Assembly (NCBI GenBank): GCA_013288805.1
Contig: JABDBE010000006.1
Location: forward strand, 1-64,000
Length of the DNA stretch: 64,000 nt
Source: Acidobacteriota bacterium
Lineage (GTDB): Bacteria > Acidobacteriota > Terriglobia > Terriglobales > Acidobacteriaceae
Direction of reading: 5' to 3'
Numbering within the stretch: the first letter of the stretch is position 1; every line of letters begins with the position of its first letter. Positions 53,903 to 64,000 of this stretch are shown one piece after another. The translations under genes were made by a program, and so were the position numbers. The notes below the pieces were generated by a model. The model did not search any database. It was not told the origin of the DNA and saw nothing but the letters and a program-made list of their open reading frames with translations.

Positions 53903-56900
53903 TCAGTCTCCAACCGCGGGCTCCTCGACCCGATTCAGAACTCCAAACCGTTCAAAGCGCTTGGCGAGGCGGTCGAACCACAAATAAACCACCGGAGTCG
54001 TGTACAACGTGAGCGCCTGGCTCACTAACAGACCGCCTACGATGGTGATGCCCAGCGGATGGCGCAGCTCTGATCCAGTTCCTGAACCGAGAGCCAAAGG
54101 CAAGCCGCCGAGCAGCGCCGCCATCGTCGTCATCATGATCGGACGGAAGCGCAGCAGGCAGGCCTGGAAAATGGCTTCCTCGGGCGGTTTGTGCTCCACG
54201 CGTTCCGCCTCGAGCGCGAAGTCGATCATCATGATCGCGTTCTTCTTTACGATTCCAATCAGCAGGATGATTCCAATCAGGCCTACCACACCAAGATCAT
54301 TCCCTGTAATCAGCAGTGCGAGAATTGCCCCCACACCAGCGGAAGGAAGCGTGGAGAGAATCGTGATGGGGTGAATGTAGCTTTCATAGAGAACCCCCAG
54401 AACGATGTATACGGTGACGATGGCCGCTACAATTAACCATGGTTCGGTCGAAAGGGAATTACGAAATGCGGCTGCCGTACCTTGGAACGCGGTATGAACG
54501 CTCGGCGGCATGCCGATGTCCTGTTCCGCCTGTTCGATGGCCTTAGTGGCGTCGCCCAGGGACATTCCCGGCGCAAGATTGAACGAGATCGTCACCACCG
54601 GAAACTGACCCTGGTGATTCACCGCCAGCGACGTGTTCGAAGTATGAATTTGAGTAAAAGCAGAAAGCGGCACTTGAGTACCGGTGTTTGATTTTACGTA
54701 CAGATCCTTGAACGAACCGGGATTCTGTTGAAACTGTGGATCCACTTCCAGAACCACATGGTACTGATTGAGCTGGGTGTAGATGGTCGAGACCTGGCGC
54801 TGTCCGAATGCGTCGTACAGCGTATTGTCGATCTGCTGCGGCAGAATACCGAGGCGGGAAGCGGTGTCGCGATCGATGGTTACATCCGCCTCAAGGCCTC
54901 CGGCTTGCTGATCACTGGCTACGTCGCGAAGTTGCGGCAGGGTGCGAAGCTTGTCCAGTAACTGCGAGGACAATCTGGCCAGCTCTTTCGCGTCCGCGTC
55001 TTCCATCGTGTATTGAAATTGAGTGCGGCTTACCCGGTCTTCGACCGTGAGGTCTTGCACCGGCTGCATGAAAAGCGTGATTCCTTCGACCTGCGCCACC
55101 TGAGGCTGCAGCCGGCGAATGATATCCGACGCACTTGCGCTACGCTCGTCGCGAGGTTTGAGATTGATCTGGATGCGGCCGCTGTTGGGCGTAAGGTTGG
55201 TGCCGTCCACGCCGATGAAGGACGACAAACTTTCCACGTCTGGATCCTTGAGAATAACGCGCGTAAGTGCCTGTTGGCGTTCTGCCAGAGCTTTGAAGGA
55301 GATGTTCTGCGGAGCATCGGCGATGGCAAGGATCACGCCCGTATCCTGCACTGGAAAGAATCCTTTGGGCACGATCACGTACAAGAACAACGTGAGCACC
55401 AGCGTTCCCACTGTGACCAGCAAAGTGATCGTCTGATGACGAAGCACAATCTTCAGGGTGCGGCCGTAGAAAGCAATCACGCTGTTGTAAAAATCCTCGG
55501 ACAGGTTGTAGAAGCGACTCCGCTTCGATGGATCTCTGTGCTTGAGCAGCTTGGCGCACATCATTGGGGTCAAGCTCAGCGAGACCGCAGCTGACACGAG
55601 AATGGTCACGGCTAGCGTCACCGCGAACTCACGGAACAGGCGGCCGACGATATCGCCCATGAACAAAAGCGGAATCAGCACAGCGATCAGCGAAACCGTG
55701 AGAGAAACGATGGTAAATCCGATCTGGCCCGCGCCTTTCAGCGCGGCGTCCAGTGGAGAATCACCCTCCTCCAAAAAGCGATCGATATTCTCGATCATGA
55801 CAATCGCATCGTCCACCACGAATCCAGTGGAAATCGTGAGCGCCATGAGCGTGAGATTGTTGAGGCTATAGCCCAGCAAGTACATCACCGCGAACGTACC
55901 CACAATGGAAAGTGGCACCGCAATGCTGGGGATTACGGTTGCCGAAAGGTTACGCAGAAACAGGAAGATCACCATCACGACCAGGCCGATGGTGAGCATC
56001 AGTTCAAACTGCACATCCTTGACCGAAGCTCTGATGGTGATCGTGCGGTCGGTGAGAATGGCGACGTTGACCGCAGCCGGCAAGCCAGCTTGAAGTTGTG
56101 GCAGCAGCTTCTTGATCCGGTCGACGACACCGATAATGTTCGCGCCGGGCTGGCGCTGAATATTCACGATGACCGCCGGATCCAGATTCATCCACGCGGC
56201 TTGCATCACGTTTTCGATTCCGTCGGTCACTGTGGCCACATCGGAGAGGCGCACCGGAGACCCGTTTCGATAGGCGATAACGATAGGACGGTACTCATCG
56301 CCGACCATCAGTTGATCGTTCGCGCCGATGGTAAACGACTGGCGAGGACCATTCAGTGTTCCCTTGGCCTGATCGACGTTCGCCGCGGCCAGCGCGCTCC
56401 GCACGTCTTCCAGGCTCAAGCCATACGATGCCAGCGCCGTGGGATTCGCCTGAATGCGCACCGCAGGCTTCTGTCCGCCACTGATCGAGACCAGGCCGAC
56501 ACCTGTGACTTGCGAAATCTTCTGGGCCATGGCCGTGTCCGCCAAGTCTTCAATTTGCGAAAGCGGCAGCGTCTTCGAAGTCAGCGCCAGGGTAAGGATT
56601 GGTGAGTCGGCCGGATTTACTTTGCTGTAAATGGGTGGATTCGGCAGGTCCGTGGGCAAGTACGTCTGAGCCGCATTGATCGCAGCTTGCACCTGCTGCT
56701 CTTCGATATCGATATTCTGATCGAGGGCGAACTGCAGCGTGATGACCGAACTGCCAAATGAACTGGTCGAGGTCATCTGACTCAGGCCGGGAACCTGGCC
56801 AAATTGCCGTTCCAGAGGCGCTGTCACCGATGATGCCATCACATCAGGGTTGGCGCCGGGATAGAACGTCATCACCTGAATCGTCGGATAGTCGACTTCC

Positions 56901-57013
56901 GGCAGTGCCGATACCGGAAGCTGCCGGTAGGCCACGATCCCCACCAGCATGATGGCAACCATCAGCAGCGCTGTGGCCACGGGCCGGATAATGAACAGAC
57001 GCGACGGATTCAT
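53903..57013 (-). CDS. RND-family efflux pump, MdtB-like
   Basis: 1036 aa, HAE1 family. N-terminus [83 protein letters not shown] holds the proton-relay pair; [36 protein letters not shown] near the C-terminus. Its ATG overlaps the adaptor stop in ATGA at 57010-57013, so translation is coupled to the adaptor. Together adaptor-MdtB-MdtC gives the order of E. coli mdtABC. The pair could instead be two homotrimeric pumps sharing one adaptor. Confidence 0.94.
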   Translation of the reverse strand: MNPSRLFIIRPVATALLMVAIMLVGIVAYRQLPVSALPEVDYPTIQVMTFYPGANPDVMASSVTAPLERQFGQVPGLSQMTSTSSFGSSVITLQFALDQNIDIEEQQVQAAINAAQTYLPTDLPNPPIYSKVNPADSPILTLALTSKTLPLSQIEDLADTAMAQKISQVTGVGLVSISGGQKPAVRIQANPTALASYGLSLEDVRSALAAANVDQAKGTLNGPRQSFTIGANDQLMVGDEYRPIVIAYRNGSPVRLSDVATVTDGIENVMQAAWMNLDPAVIVNIQRQPGANIIGVVDRIKKLLPQLQAGLPAAVNVAILTDRTITIRASVKDVQFELMLTIGLVVMVIFLFLRNLSATVIPSIAVPLSIVGTFAVMYLLGYSLNNLTLMALTISTGFVVDDAIVMIENIDRFLEEGDSPLDAALKGAGQIGFTIVSLTVSLIAVLIPLLFMGDIVGRLFREFAVTLAVTILVSAAVSLSLTPMMCAKLLKHRDPSKRSRFYNLSEDFYNSVIAFYGRTLKIVLRHQTITLLVTVGTLVLTLFLYVIVPKGFFPVQDTGVILAIADAPQNISFKALAERQQALTRVILKDPDVESLSSFIGVDGTNLTPNSGRIQINLKPRDERSASASDIIRRLQPQVAQVEGITLFMQPVQDLTVEDRVSRTQFQYTMEDADAKELARLSSQLLDKLRTLPQLRDVASDQQAGGLEADVTIDRDTASRLGILPQQIDNTLYDAFGQRQVSTIYTQLNQYHVVLEVDPQFQQNPGSFKDLYVKSNTGTQVPLSAFTQIHTSNTSLAVNHQGQFPVVTISFNLAPGMSLGDATKAIEQAEQDIGMPPSVHTAFQGTAAAFRNSLSTEPWLIVAAIVTVYIVLGVLYESYIHPITILSTLPSAGVGAILALLITGNDLGVVGLIGIILLIGIVKKNAIMMIDFALEAERVEHKPPEEAIFQACLLRFRPIMMTTMAALLGGLPLALGSGTGSELRHPLGITIVGGLLVSQALTLYTTPVVYLWFDRLAKRFERFGVLNRVEEPAVGD

Positions 57014-58311
57014 TGCGTTCCTGAACGCTGAGCGCTCGCAGCAGGATTGCCGGAGGATCCCGTACCGCTACCTGCCGCAGCTTGCTGCGGCTTGTTTACC
57101 GAGGGAGCTGCCGGGCGCGTTTCGATCTTGCTTCCTTCTTGTAATTTGTCCTGGCCATCAGTGACCACGACCTCGTTCGGGGAGACGCCGCTGGCGATTA
57201 CCGAAACGTTGTCTTGCGTGAAGGCAACCGTGACTGCCCGCACCTCGACCGTGTTATCCGATTTCACCGCGAACACGTACGTACCCTGCGGACCCCGTTG
57301 AATGGCGGCTGCCGGGATGGTCGTGCTATTTTTGCGGACGTTCAGCAGCAAGCGCGTATTCACAAATTGATTTGGCCAGAGCGCGTTGTCTTTGTTGTCG
57401 AAGACGGCTTTAAGCCGGGCGGTTCCAGTCGTCTGATCGATTTGATTGTCGATGGTCAGCAGTTTTCCGGAAGCCAGTTTGGTTTGATCGTCGCGGCTGT
57501 AGGCGTCGACCTCGAGCGTGCCCTTGGCCATTTGCGGCGCGACCGCCGGAAGACTGTCTTCTGGCAGGGTGAAAATAACGGCGATTGGCTGCAACTGTGT
57601 AATCACGAACAGGGCGTTGGTGTCAGTGGCATGAACAATGTTCCCCGGATCAACCAGCCGCAGGCCAATCCGTCCGGTCACCGGTGATGTGATGTGGCAG
57701 TAGACCAGATTCAGCTTGGCGCTGTCGATGGCCGCTTGATCGTTTCGCACGGTTCCGTCGAGTTGGTCTACCGTGGCTCCCTGCGTATCCACCTGCTGTT
57801 GGGACATAGCTCCTGAACTCTGGAGCAGTCCCTTGAAACGCTCGAAATTCAGCTTAGCATCGCGAAGCAGGGCCTGATCTCTGAACAGTGCGGCCTGCGC
57901 CTGCTCTAGAGCAACCTGATAGGGCCGGGGATCGATCACCGCCAACAGGTCGCCCTTCTGGACGTTCTGCCCTTCCTTGAAATTTACCTGCATCAGCTCA
58001 CCATCGACCCGGCTCTTCACGCTGACCGTGTAGTAGGCATTCACCGAACCCAGACCCGTAAGATAGTAGGGCACGTCGCGGCGCTCTGCGGTTGCAACGG
58101 ACACGGGAACGACGGGGACTACGCTTGCCCGGGCCAACCCCGGCTTGGGATCGCCACCACAACTTGAAGCCATAACCGCCAACAAGAAAATAAGTGCTAT
58201 CAATGGGTTGGCTAACTTTGCGAGTCGGTGGACTCGCTCGACCGGCGGCGGCTGGAAAGTAAAACCTTGCCTTTCCTCTGCCGACCCCGGTCCACCGGAA
58301 GCCGTTGTCAT
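57010..58311 (-). CDS. RND efflux periplasmic adaptor (membrane fusion protein)
   Basis: 433 aa from ATG 58311. Membrane anchor [26 protein letters not shown] with a lipobox-like LAVMASSC, so probably a lipoprotein at its mature N-terminus. Then the lipoyl domain halves ([40 protein letters not shown] and [27 protein letters not shown]) around an alpha-hairpin ([32 protein letters not shown]), and beta-barrel and membrane-proximal domains. C-terminal 30 residues are Ser/Gly/Ala-rich. An upstream frame to 58464 exists; AAAGAGG 8 nt before 58311 decides the start. Confidence 0.9.
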   Translation of the reverse strand: MTTASGGPGSAEERQGFTFQPPPVERVHRLAKLANPLIALIFLLAVMASSCGGDPKPGLARASVVPVVPVSVATAERRDVPYYLTGLGSVNAYYTVSVKSRVDGELMQVNFKEGQNVQKGDLLAVIDPRPYQVALEQAQAALFRDQALLRDAKLNFERFKGLLQSSGAMSQQQVDTQGATVDQLDGTVRNDQAAIDSAKLNLVYCHITSPVTGRIGLRLVDPGNIVHATDTNALFVITQLQPIAVIFTLPEDSLPAVAPQMAKGTLEVDAYSRDDQTKLASGKLLTIDNQIDQTTGTARLKAVFDNKDNALWPNQFVNTRLLLNVRKNSTTIPAAAIQRGPQGTYVFAVKSDNTVEVRAVTVAFTQDNVSVIASGVSPNEVVVTDGQDKLQEGSKIETRPAAPSVNKPQQAAAGSGTGSSGNPAASAQRSGTQ

Positions 58312-58603
58312 GCGTAAACCTCTTTCTGCCGGAAAAAATGATGACTTCACCATATTGTAAACTGGTTTGGTACTTAGGTTTGGACGCGGCAATCCCAATT
58401 CGGTTGCTGAATATTGCGTTACCAACGGAAGCGCACCTAACCGACCACTACGGCGCACATTCAATCTTATCGTTAAACAAAATAAGCACTTAAGACTTTA
58501 CAAAAATTTACCTTCATTGACTGATCCTTTACGCGTTTGGCCCACTGGCGCGACCTCAACTTCTCGCGTATATTTTGTTCGCCTCTACCCGCAAGTCTTC
58601 CCA

Positions 58604-59560
58604 ATGGCTGAAGCGAAAACCAAGTCGGCGGTTACAATTCGCGACCTGCAGACCTTCGAAGACCTCAAGCAGATGGATGAGGTCGAGAGGGAAGTGTGGG
58701 GCCTTTCCGATATCGACACCACGCCGCTCACTTTGGTCATCGCAACCAAGGAGGCAGGAAGCATCTGGGTGGGCGCATTCGACGGCACGAAACTCGTCGG
58801 ATTCGCCTTCGGCTTTCTAGGTCTAGAGAACGGTCGTTTGATTGTGCACTCCCACATGCTGGCAGTGCGCGAACCCTACCGAAATTCGCACCTCGGCTAT
58901 AACCTGAAGCTGGCGCAGCGCGAACGGGTATTGGCGATACGCGTCGACGATGGGCGAACCGATAGTCGAACGAATGATCCGCGTATCACGGATACTCGCA
59001 TCAGCGAAATGACCTGGACCTTTGATCCTCTTCAGAGCAGGAACGCGCATCTGAATTTCACGAAACTGGGAGTGGTATCGGAGAATTACAAAGTTGATCT
59101 TTACGGTCCGGAAACATCCAGCGTTCTGCACCGCAATGGCACGGATCGATTATGGGTCACGTGGCCGCTGTCGAGCCGCCGCGTGAGCGACCGGCTGCAG
59201 GGCAAAGATAATCGCGCCGAAGTCCTCGACGCACTTTCTACCTTGACTCCTTTAATTCACTTTAATGGTGATGGAAAACCGGCCCGCACCGACCTCGCTG
59301 CCGCGTTGAATCGCCAAAGAATTGCGATTGAAATTCCCAGCGACATCGTGGAGGTCGAACGAAAAGATCCTGCGCTGGCTTGGGAGTGGCGACTGCAAAC
59401 CCGATGGGCCTTCACCGAAGCGTTGAATGCCGGTTTTTCGGTCGCCGAATTTTGCCGCACCGTCCGAGGCCAACAGGGGCCGGGCGTCTATCTGCTCGAA
59501 AAAGCGAAAGTCGAAGACTACGTACCCGAGATGAAACGCAAACCGGTGAATGGTCGCTGA
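58604..59560 (+). CDS. GNAT-like N-acetyltransferase, COG3375-type
   Basis: 318 aa from ATG 58604. N-terminal GNAT-like half: VTIRDLQTFEDLKQMDEVEREVWGLSDIDTTPLTLVIATKEAGSIWVGAFDGTKLVGFAFGFLG, then HSHMLAVREPYRNSHLGYNLKLAQRERVLA, the acetyl-CoA loop region (normally Q/R-x-x-G-x-G/A, here RNSHLGY). It continues MTWTFDPLQSRNAHLNFTKLGVVSENYKVDLYG, the signature of the COG3375 group. A tract VDDGRTDSRTNDPRITDTRISE interrupts it with low complexity. The C-terminus is family-specific. Catalytic role uncertain. TATATT at 58569 would give a 25-nt leader without SD. Divergent from the RND operon across 292 bp. Confidence 0.8.
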   Translation: MAEAKTKSAVTIRDLQTFEDLKQMDEVEREVWGLSDIDTTPLTLVIATKEAGSIWVGAFDGTKLVGFAFGFLGLENGRLIVHSHMLAVREPYRNSHLGYNLKLAQRERVLAIRVDDGRTDSRTNDPRITDTRISEMTWTFDPLQSRNAHLNFTKLGVVSENYKVDLYGPETSSVLHRNGTDRLWVTWPLSSRRVSDRLQGKDNRAEVLDALSTLTPLIHFNGDGKPARTDLAAALNRQRIAIEIPSDIVEVERKDPALAWEWRLQTRWAFTEALNAGFSVAEFCRTVRGQQGPGVYLLEKAKVEDYVPEMKRKPVNGR

Positions 59561-59627
59561 TTGCACGATGTAGGGCGGACACTCCTGTCCGCGGACTTTT
59601 GTAGGCGTAGCATGGAAGAGTCGCCAG

Positions 59628-60062
59628 ATGGCTGCGCCCGACCCCAATACGATCATTCTCTACGACGGCGTCTGCGGCCTCTGCAACCGACTGGTTCAGT
59701 TCCTTCTGAACCGCGATTCACACGACAGCTTCCGTTTCGCTTCTTTGCAAAGTGAATTCGCGGCCGAAATACTTCGACGCCACAAGGCCTCCCCAGACGA
59801 TCTCGACACCATGTACGTGGTGCTGAACTACGGCCTACCGGGAGAGCAGATTGCATCGCGTTCCGACGCAGCCGTTGTAGCTCTGCGGGAGCTTGGCGGA
59901 GGATGGGCCGCGCTAGGTACTGCCCTGCAGGCGCTACCTAGGTGGATGCGAAACTGGGGTTACAATCTGGTAGCACGAAACCGTTACCGAATCTTTGGCA
60001 AGTACGATTCTTGCCCGATCCCCTCGGAAAGGGACCGTAGTAAGTTTCTCGACCTGCAGTAA
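59628..60062 (+). CDS. DCC-family thiol-disulfide oxidoreductase-like protein (DUF393)
   Basis: 144 aa. The family motif IILYDGVCGLCNRLVQFLLNRD holds DGxCxxC with C16 and C19, then FRFASLQSEFAAEILRRH and the C-terminal MRNWGYNLVARNRYRIFGKYDSC. DCC proteins have a thioredoxin-like fold with this CxxC, but reactions are undefined. ATG 59628, 67 bp after the GNAT gene on the same strand. A GTAGGGCGGACACTCCTGTCCGC hairpin-like repeat lies in between (59570-59592). Confidence 0.88.
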   Translation: MAAPDPNTIILYDGVCGLCNRLVQFLLNRDSHDSFRFASLQSEFAAEILRRHKASPDDLDTMYVVLNYGLPGEQIASRSDAAVVALRELGGGWAALGTALQALPRWMRNWGYNLVARNRYRIFGKYDSCPIPSERDRSKFLDLQ

Positions 60063-60177
60063 GTGCGCGAATGGACGGGCCTTTTCCGGCTTTTGCGGTT
60101 ACAGACAAAACTTCTTATCCGCTGTAGAATGCCATCCGACTTAGCTTTGCCCAGTCCATATCCGCGAGGAACCATCA

Positions 60178-62154
60178 ATGGCCGACAAGGCTTCCATCTC
60201 CGCTCCTAACACCAACATCGACTCCGTCTTGCAGGAACAGCGGAGGTTTGAACCTCCGGAAGGTTTCAGCAAGCACGCGCACATCAAGAGTCTGGAAGAC
60301 TACGAGCGCATCTATCGCGAGTCGGTGGAGCATCCTGAAAAGTTCTGGGCGGGCATTGCGGAAGAACTGCATTGGTTCAAGAAGTGGGACAAAGTTTTGG
60401 AATGGAATAATCCCTGGGCCAAGTGGTTCGTCGGCGGACAAATTAACTTGTCATACAACTGCCTCGATCGCCACGTGCAAACCTGGCGCAAGAATAAAGC
60501 TGCCCTGATCTGGGAAGGCGAGCCGGGCGAGGTACTCACGCTGACTTATCAGCAACTGCATCGCGAGGTGCAGAAGTTCGCCAATGTCTTGAAGTCGCTC
60601 GGAGTCAAGAAAGGCGACCGCGTCGCTATCTACATGGGCATGACTCCGGAGCTCCCGGTCGCCATGCTGGCTTGCGCCCGCATTGGAGCTCCGCATACGG
60701 TCGTGTTCGGAGGATTTGCCGCGAACGCGCTGGTCGACCGCATCCATGATTCGCAAGCCGTAGCCGTGATCACACAAGACGGTTCCTATCGCCGGGCGGC
60801 CGAAGTCAAACTGTTTCCCGCCGTCGAAGAGGCGTTGAAGTCCTGTCCTTCGGTGAAGCACGTTGTCGTCTATAAGCGCACGGGTTCGCCAATTCACATG
60901 CAACCTGGGAGGGATCATTGGTGGCACGAGCTGATGGCTTCGGTCTCCGACGAGTGTCCAGCCGAACCGCTCGACGCCGAGCATCCGCTCTACATTCTTT
61001 ACACCTCAGGCACAACCGGAAAACCCAAAGGCGTCGTGCACACTACCGGCGGTTATTCCGTCGGCACGTACATCACGACAAAATGGGTGTTCGATCTCAA
61101 GGAAGAAGACACTTACTGGTGTACGGCCGACATCGGATGGGTCACGGGCCACAGCTACATTGTTTATGGGCCGCTGCAAAACGGCGCTACTACCGTCATG
61201 TACGAGGGCGCTCCCAACTGCCCGGAGCCCGATCGTTTCTGGAGCATCATTGACCGGCATCAGGTGAACATCCTTTACACCGCGCCCACCGCCATCCGCA
61301 CTTTCGTCAAGTGGGGAGAACAGTGGCCGAGGAAACACAAGCTCGACAGTCTGCGCCTCCTCGGTACCGTCGGCGAACCGATCAATCCCGAGGCCTGGAT
61401 GTGGTATCGCGAAGTCATCGGCCACGAGAAGTGCCCTATCGTCGACACCTGGTGGCAAACTGAAACCGGACACATCATGATTTCGCCACTACCCGGCGCG
61501 GTGGGAGCCAAGCCCGGTTCGGCCACGCGTCCGTTTCCCGGAGTCGTGCCCGAAGTTGTCGACATGCACGGCAAACCGGTGCCCGACGGCTCGGGAGGGT
61601 TCCTGATTATTCGCCAGCCCTGGCCAGGTATGCTGCGCACGATCTACGGCGATCCTGATCGCTACGTGAAACAATACTGGTCGCAAATTCCGGGCGCGTA
61701 CTTCACCGGCGACGGCGCGCGCAAAGATAAAGACGGTTATTTCTGGATCATGGGCCGCGTCGATGACGTCATCAACGTTTCCGGACACCGCTTGAGCACC
61801 ATGGAAGTGGAATCCGCGCTGGTCGCGCATGAAGCCGTCGCGGAAGCTGCGGTGGTCGGCCGTCCGGACGAATTAAAAGGCCAGGCCATCTCGGCTTTCG
61901 TCACCCTTCAACAGGGACGCGCGCCCACTCCGGAGTTGAAAGAAGAACTACGCCGCTGGGTCGCGAAAGAAATTGGAGCGATGGCGAAGCCTGACGACAT
62001 CCGCTTCACCGATATGCTACCGAAGACGCGCAGCGGAAAAATCATGCGCCGCCTGTTGCGCGAACTGGCCACCAGCGGCGAAGTCAAGGGCGACATCACG
62101 ACGCTCGAAGACTTTAACGTGATCTCAAAATTGACAGAGAGCGAAGAAGCGTAA
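60178..62154 (+). CDS. acs: Acetyl-CoA synthetase
   Basis: Activates acetate to acetyl-CoA through acetyl-AMP. 658 aa, full length. Motifs: [29 protein letters not shown], phosphate loop [60 protein letters not shown] (active-site WWQTETG), [41 protein letters not shown], and [15 protein letters not shown] with the acetylatable Lys. ATG 60178 with GAGGAACC upstream. The start codon is 115 bp from the DCC gene; TAGAAT at 60125 may be its -10 box. Fits a genome with sdh, icd and mdh. Confidence 0.96.
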   Translation: MADKASISAPNTNIDSVLQEQRRFEPPEGFSKHAHIKSLEDYERIYRESVEHPEKFWAGIAEELHWFKKWDKVLEWNNPWAKWFVGGQINLSYNCLDRHVQTWRKNKAALIWEGEPGEVLTLTYQQLHREVQKFANVLKSLGVKKGDRVAIYMGMTPELPVAMLACARIGAPHTVVFGGFAANALVDRIHDSQAVAVITQDGSYRRAAEVKLFPAVEEALKSCPSVKHVVVYKRTGSPIHMQPGRDHWWHELMASVSDECPAEPLDAEHPLYILYTSGTTGKPKGVVHTTGGYSVGTYITTKWVFDLKEEDTYWCTADIGWVTGHSYIVYGPLQNGATTVMYEGAPNCPEPDRFWSIIDRHQVNILYTAPTAIRTFVKWGEQWPRKHKLDSLRLLGTVGEPINPEAWMWYREVIGHEKCPIVDTWWQTETGHIMISPLPGAVGAKPGSATRPFPGVVPEVVDMHGKPVPDGSGGFLIIRQPWPGMLRTIYGDPDRYVKQYWSQIPGAYFTGDGARKDKDGYFWIMGRVDDVINVSGHRLSTMEVESALVAHEAVAEAAVVGRPDELKGQAISAFVTLQQGRAPTPELKEELRRWVAKEIGAMAKPDDIRFTDMLPKTRSGKIMRRLLRELATSGEVKGDITTLEDFNVISKLTESEEA

Positions 62155-62202
62155 CCGAGAACAGAGAACAAAGAACGAAGAACTGGCGTCTGATCTTCAG
62201 TC

Positions 62203-62493
62203 TTACGCCGAGGCTGCCTCGTGCCACACGCCCCGATCCCAACCTTTAAGCGTCGACGGTCGCCCTTGCTCGAACGCGCACAGGCTTGCCATACCAGCCG
62301 ATATTTCGTCTTCCGCCAACGCCTGTCCGATCAACTCTTTTGAGCTTCCACCTGCTTGCTCCAGCATGGTTCGCGCCACCACGCGCACCATATCGTCCGA
62401 GGAAGCCAGCGCCCGAATCAGTTCGCGCCCGGCAGATTCCTGGCCAAACTGTGCCCAGACCATCCCGCATAAAACCAAGTAGTTCGTATCCAT
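62203..62493 (-). CDS. Hypothetical helical protein (96 aa)
   Basis: MDTNYLVLCGMVWAQFGQESAGRELIRALASSDDMVRVVARTMLEQAGGSSKELIGQALAEDEISAGMASLCAFEQG: two amphipathic helices repeated in the manner of HEAT units (RELIRALASSDDMVRVVARTMLEQ; KELIGQALAEDEISAGMASL). No signal peptide or metal motif. It is convergent with acs (48-bp gap). The upstream side opens into the divergent region with the inverted repeat at 62548. Family not recognised; translation is plausible from codon use and repeat structure. Confidence 0.6.
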   Translation of the reverse strand: MDTNYLVLCGMVWAQFGQESAGRELIRALASSDDMVRVVARTMLEQAGGSSKELIGQALAEDEISAGMASLCAFEQGRPSTLKGWDRGVWHEAASA

Positions 62494-62547
62494 AATGCCT
62501 CCCCGTGCCGACCACTAATTCGAGTCTTACTTATAGAAGCGACAAAC

Positions 62548-62565
62548 TTGACACGAAGGTGTCAA
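62548..62565. promoter_or_regulatory. Perfect inverted repeat TTGACAC-GAAG-GTGTCAA (possible operator)
   Basis: A 7-bp perfect palindrome with a 4-bp centre in the 255-bp region between the divergent genes at 62493 and 62749. TTGACA reads as a -35 on both strands; TATAAG on the minus strand (62535-62530) is the nearest good -10, at an unusually long 24-bp spacing. Suggests a dimeric regulator controlling one or both genes. The rest of the gap shows nothing. Confidence 0.5.
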
Positions 62566-62748
62566 CTTATTGTGAAAATTCCCTGACAAACGAATCACAA
62601 AAACTGTAGGCAGGAAGTTGTCTGGAAATTGGACAGAAAGATCTACGGCAAAACGTCGATTTCAGCCATCACCAACCGCACAACACCTTCGTAACTCGCC
62701 GATTTGTAATGCCAGGAACTACCATCTTCGGCAGGGGTTTACACCGAT

Positions 62749-63120
62749 ATGATCAACAAACTCTCGAATTCACTCTGGATGCTGGCAATCGGAGGGCTGA
62801 TGTTCGTCGGCTCCGCCATTGCCCAAACCACAACCACCTCGGGTGCCGGAGCGGGCGTCGTCGATCCCGGCCATCCTCGGGTCAATCAGGTAAATGGCCG
62901 CGAAGCCAACCAGCAGAGTCGCATTGCCAACGGCGTCAAGAATGGTTCGTTGAGCCCGAAGCAAACCAGCAATCTGGAAAACCGCGAAGCCAGCGTCCAA
63001 AACCGTGAGAAGAGAGACATGGCAGCGCACAACGGACATCTGACCAAAGCTGAACAAAACGGGATTAATCGTCAGCAGAATCGCATCAGTAAGAGCATCT
63101 ACAAGGATAAGCACAAATAA
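62749..63120 (+). CDS. Small exported protein with Asn/Arg/Lys-rich repeats (123 aa)
   Basis: Signal peptide through SAIAQ. Mature part: ANQQSRIANGVKNGSLSPKQTSNLENREASVQNREKRDMAAHNGHLTKAEQNGINRQQNRISKSIYKDKHK in outline, a charged helix with the half-repeat G-x-L-(S/T)-x-x-(Q/E)-x-x-x-(L/I) occurring twice (residues 66-77 and 96-107). Similar small secreted proteins occur in Acidobacteria and Proteobacteria without known function. Possible periplasmic nucleic-acid or lipid binder, basic at the C-terminus. ATG 62749 with AGGGG 11 nt upstream. Divergent from the gene at 62493. Confidence 0.72.
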   Translation: MINKLSNSLWMLAIGGLMFVGSAIAQTTTTSGAGAGVVDPGHPRVNQVNGREANQQSRIANGVKNGSLSPKQTSNLENREASVQNREKRDMAAHNGHLTKAEQNGINRQQNRISKSIYKDKHK

Positions 63121-63162
63121 GCTTTCCTTGACTCGTTCTTCGGCCAGCTTTCTTTCAAACCG

Positions 63163-63255
63163 ATTGTCATTCCGAGCGTAGCGAGGAATCTGGTGTTGTG
63201 TGGATCGCGTCAATCCAGATTCCTCGCGTCAAGAGGCGGCGCTCGGAATGACAAT
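63163..63255. repeat. Nested perfect REP pair between convergent genes
   Basis: Outer arms ATTGTCATTCCGAGC (63163-63177) and GCTCGGAATGACAAT (63241-63255), 15 bp perfect; inner arms GCGAGGAATCTGG (63181-63193) and CCAGATTCCTCGC (63215-63227), 13 bp perfect, around a 21-nt loop. Lies between stop codons of the convergent genes (63120 and 63258) and would fold into a long hairpin in either transcript, a likely bidirectional terminator. Confidence 0.8.
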
Positions 63256-63257
63256 GG

Positions 63258-64000
63258 TTAAACTAAAGCAGTCGTTTCCGCCGCCGCTCTTGGTACCGCC
63301 GGAACCCGCAGCACAAGTAGCCCGCCGATAATTGCAAGCGCGGCCATCAGTCCCAATCCGTACGAAAACGATCCCATACGACTGTTCAAATAACCGAATA
63401 AGTAAGGACCGGCAAAGCCCGCCACGCTCCCCACTGCATTCACCATTCCCACACCCGCAGCGGCAGCCGATTCGCTGAGAATCTCGGTTGGCATCGCCCA
63501 GAACACAGGCAGGAAAGCTTCCGTGCTGCACAAAATGGTAAAGAGAACCATCGTTATTCCCATCGAGGCCGGTAGCGTGATCAGCCCAACCAAAGTCAAT
63601 GCCGCTACAAACAGCGGAACCGCCGAGTGCCAGCGTCGTTCGCCCGTCTTGTCCGAATGCCATCCGTTGATCAACATGACTACTAATGCCACGACATAAG
63701 GAACGGCGCCAATCAGCCCGACGCGCATATCCGAGAACCCCAATTGCCGTTTCAGCATGGTGGGCATCCAGAAGATAAAGGTGTAATAAACGAAGTATTG
63801 AAGAAATGCCACCGACGCTAGCAGCAGAATTGGACGCGAGCGCAATGCCTGCCACACGCCGATCGGTCGTTCGCTGACCGGCTTTTCCTCCTCCAGTTTT
63901 CGCTCAATCCAACGGCGCCGCTCCGGGGCCAGCCACGCCGCTTCCCTCGGCCAATCCGTCAAATAGAAGAACGCGACCACTCCGAGAAGGACCGCAGGCA
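63258..64000 (-). CDS. MFS transporter, anion:cation symporter type (partial, N-terminus beyond window)
   Basis: The frame is open to the right edge; 247 residues of the C-terminal part remain. It opens with PAVLLGVVAFFYLTDWPREAAWLAPERRRWIERKLEEE, the end of the first six-helix bundle and the cytoplasmic loop typical of the ACS (hexuronate/tartrate/4-hydroxyphenylacetate) subgroup. Then six helices, with WMPTMLKRQLGFSDMRVGLIGAVPYVVALVVM and NAVGSVAGFAGPYLFGYLNSRMGS. The stop abuts the nested REP pair. Substrate cannot be fixed from this half; tartrate- or aromatic-acid-type anions are usual. Confidence 0.88.
   Translation of the reverse strand, partial: PAVLLGVVAFFYLTDWPREAAWLAPERRRWIERKLEEEKPVSERPIGVWQALRSRPILLLASVAFLQYFVYYTFIFWMPTMLKRQLGFSDMRVGLIGAVPYVVALVVMLINGWHSDKTGERRWHSAVPLFVAALTLVGLITLPASMGITMVLFTILCSTEAFLPVFWAMPTEILSESAAAAGVGMVNAVGSVAGFAGPYLFGYLNSRMGSFSYGLGLMAALAIIGGLLVLRVPAVPRAAAETTALV

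Noticed and set aside
55013..55594. 193-aa plus-strand ORF opposite the MdtB-like gene
   Set aside because: Shadow of a 1036-aa pump; nothing domain-like in it.

Overview
The window looks like a piece of chromosome from a soil or sediment member of the Acidobacteriota, probably class Terriglobia (Koribacter/Sulfotelmatobacter-like). This rests on gene content and style: a Ser/Thr kinase fused to PD40 propeller repeats, many palindromic intergenic repeats of the 'TGTCATCCTGAGC...GCGAAGGATCT' kind, an HAF-repeat secreted protein, and short secreted proteins of acidobacterial type. There is no rRNA, so this stays an inference. I see no phage, IS element, plasmid function or CRISPR array. The DNA reads as vertically inherited housekeeping sequence.

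Region 1 (1-10973). A polyphosphate kinase cut by the left edge, a PP-loop ATPase translationally coupled to PolX, then a branched-chain amino-acid operon ilvD-ilvB-ilvH-(61-aa ORF)-ilvC, followed by a cupin protein and DAHP synthase. In front of ilvD is what reads as a complete ribosome-mediated transcription attenuator. It has a short ORF with a dense Ile/Leu/Val run, a perfect 11-bp terminator hairpin with a T tract, an antiterminator overlapping the ORF stop codon, and a protector segment inside the Ile/Leu/Val codons. This is the most striking signal in the window.

Region 2 (11085-21770). Two orphan NuoI-type ferredoxins, a decayed MetH remnant, an alpha-hydroxy-acid (lactate) dehydrogenase with a lactate permease, a secreted HExxE protein, tRNA-Ser(CGA), a seven-repeat secreted protein, a LytS/LytR-type two-component pair and TadA.

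Region 3 (21864-26258). A polyamine block: pyruvoyl arginine decarboxylase, agmatine deiminase, N-carbamoylputrescine amidase and a deoxyhypusine-synthase-like protein. Together these would take arginine to putrescine and then to an aminobutyl transfer product. Repeat elements separate the genes.

Region 4 (26396-43627). Small secreted protein, a POTRA-only envelope protein, a PD-(D/E)XK nuclease preceded by a possible small RNA and terminator, the PD40 kinase, a LysR regulator, isocitrate and malate dehydrogenases, two cyclophilins, an M19 dipeptidase, a DUF5715-like protein and succinate dehydrogenase (sdhC-sdhA-sdhB). The TCA genes and acs further right fit an aerobic, acetate- and lactate-using heterotroph.

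Region 5 (43731-64000). RdgB, two polytopic membrane proteins, a receiver-PilZ-PilZ protein, a tripartite RND efflux operon with two different pumps (MdtABC-like), a GNAT protein, a DCC thiol protein, acetyl-CoA synthetase, small unknown proteins and an MFS permease cut by the right edge. Several genes seem to have a -10 box placed so that transcription would begin at or next to the start codon.
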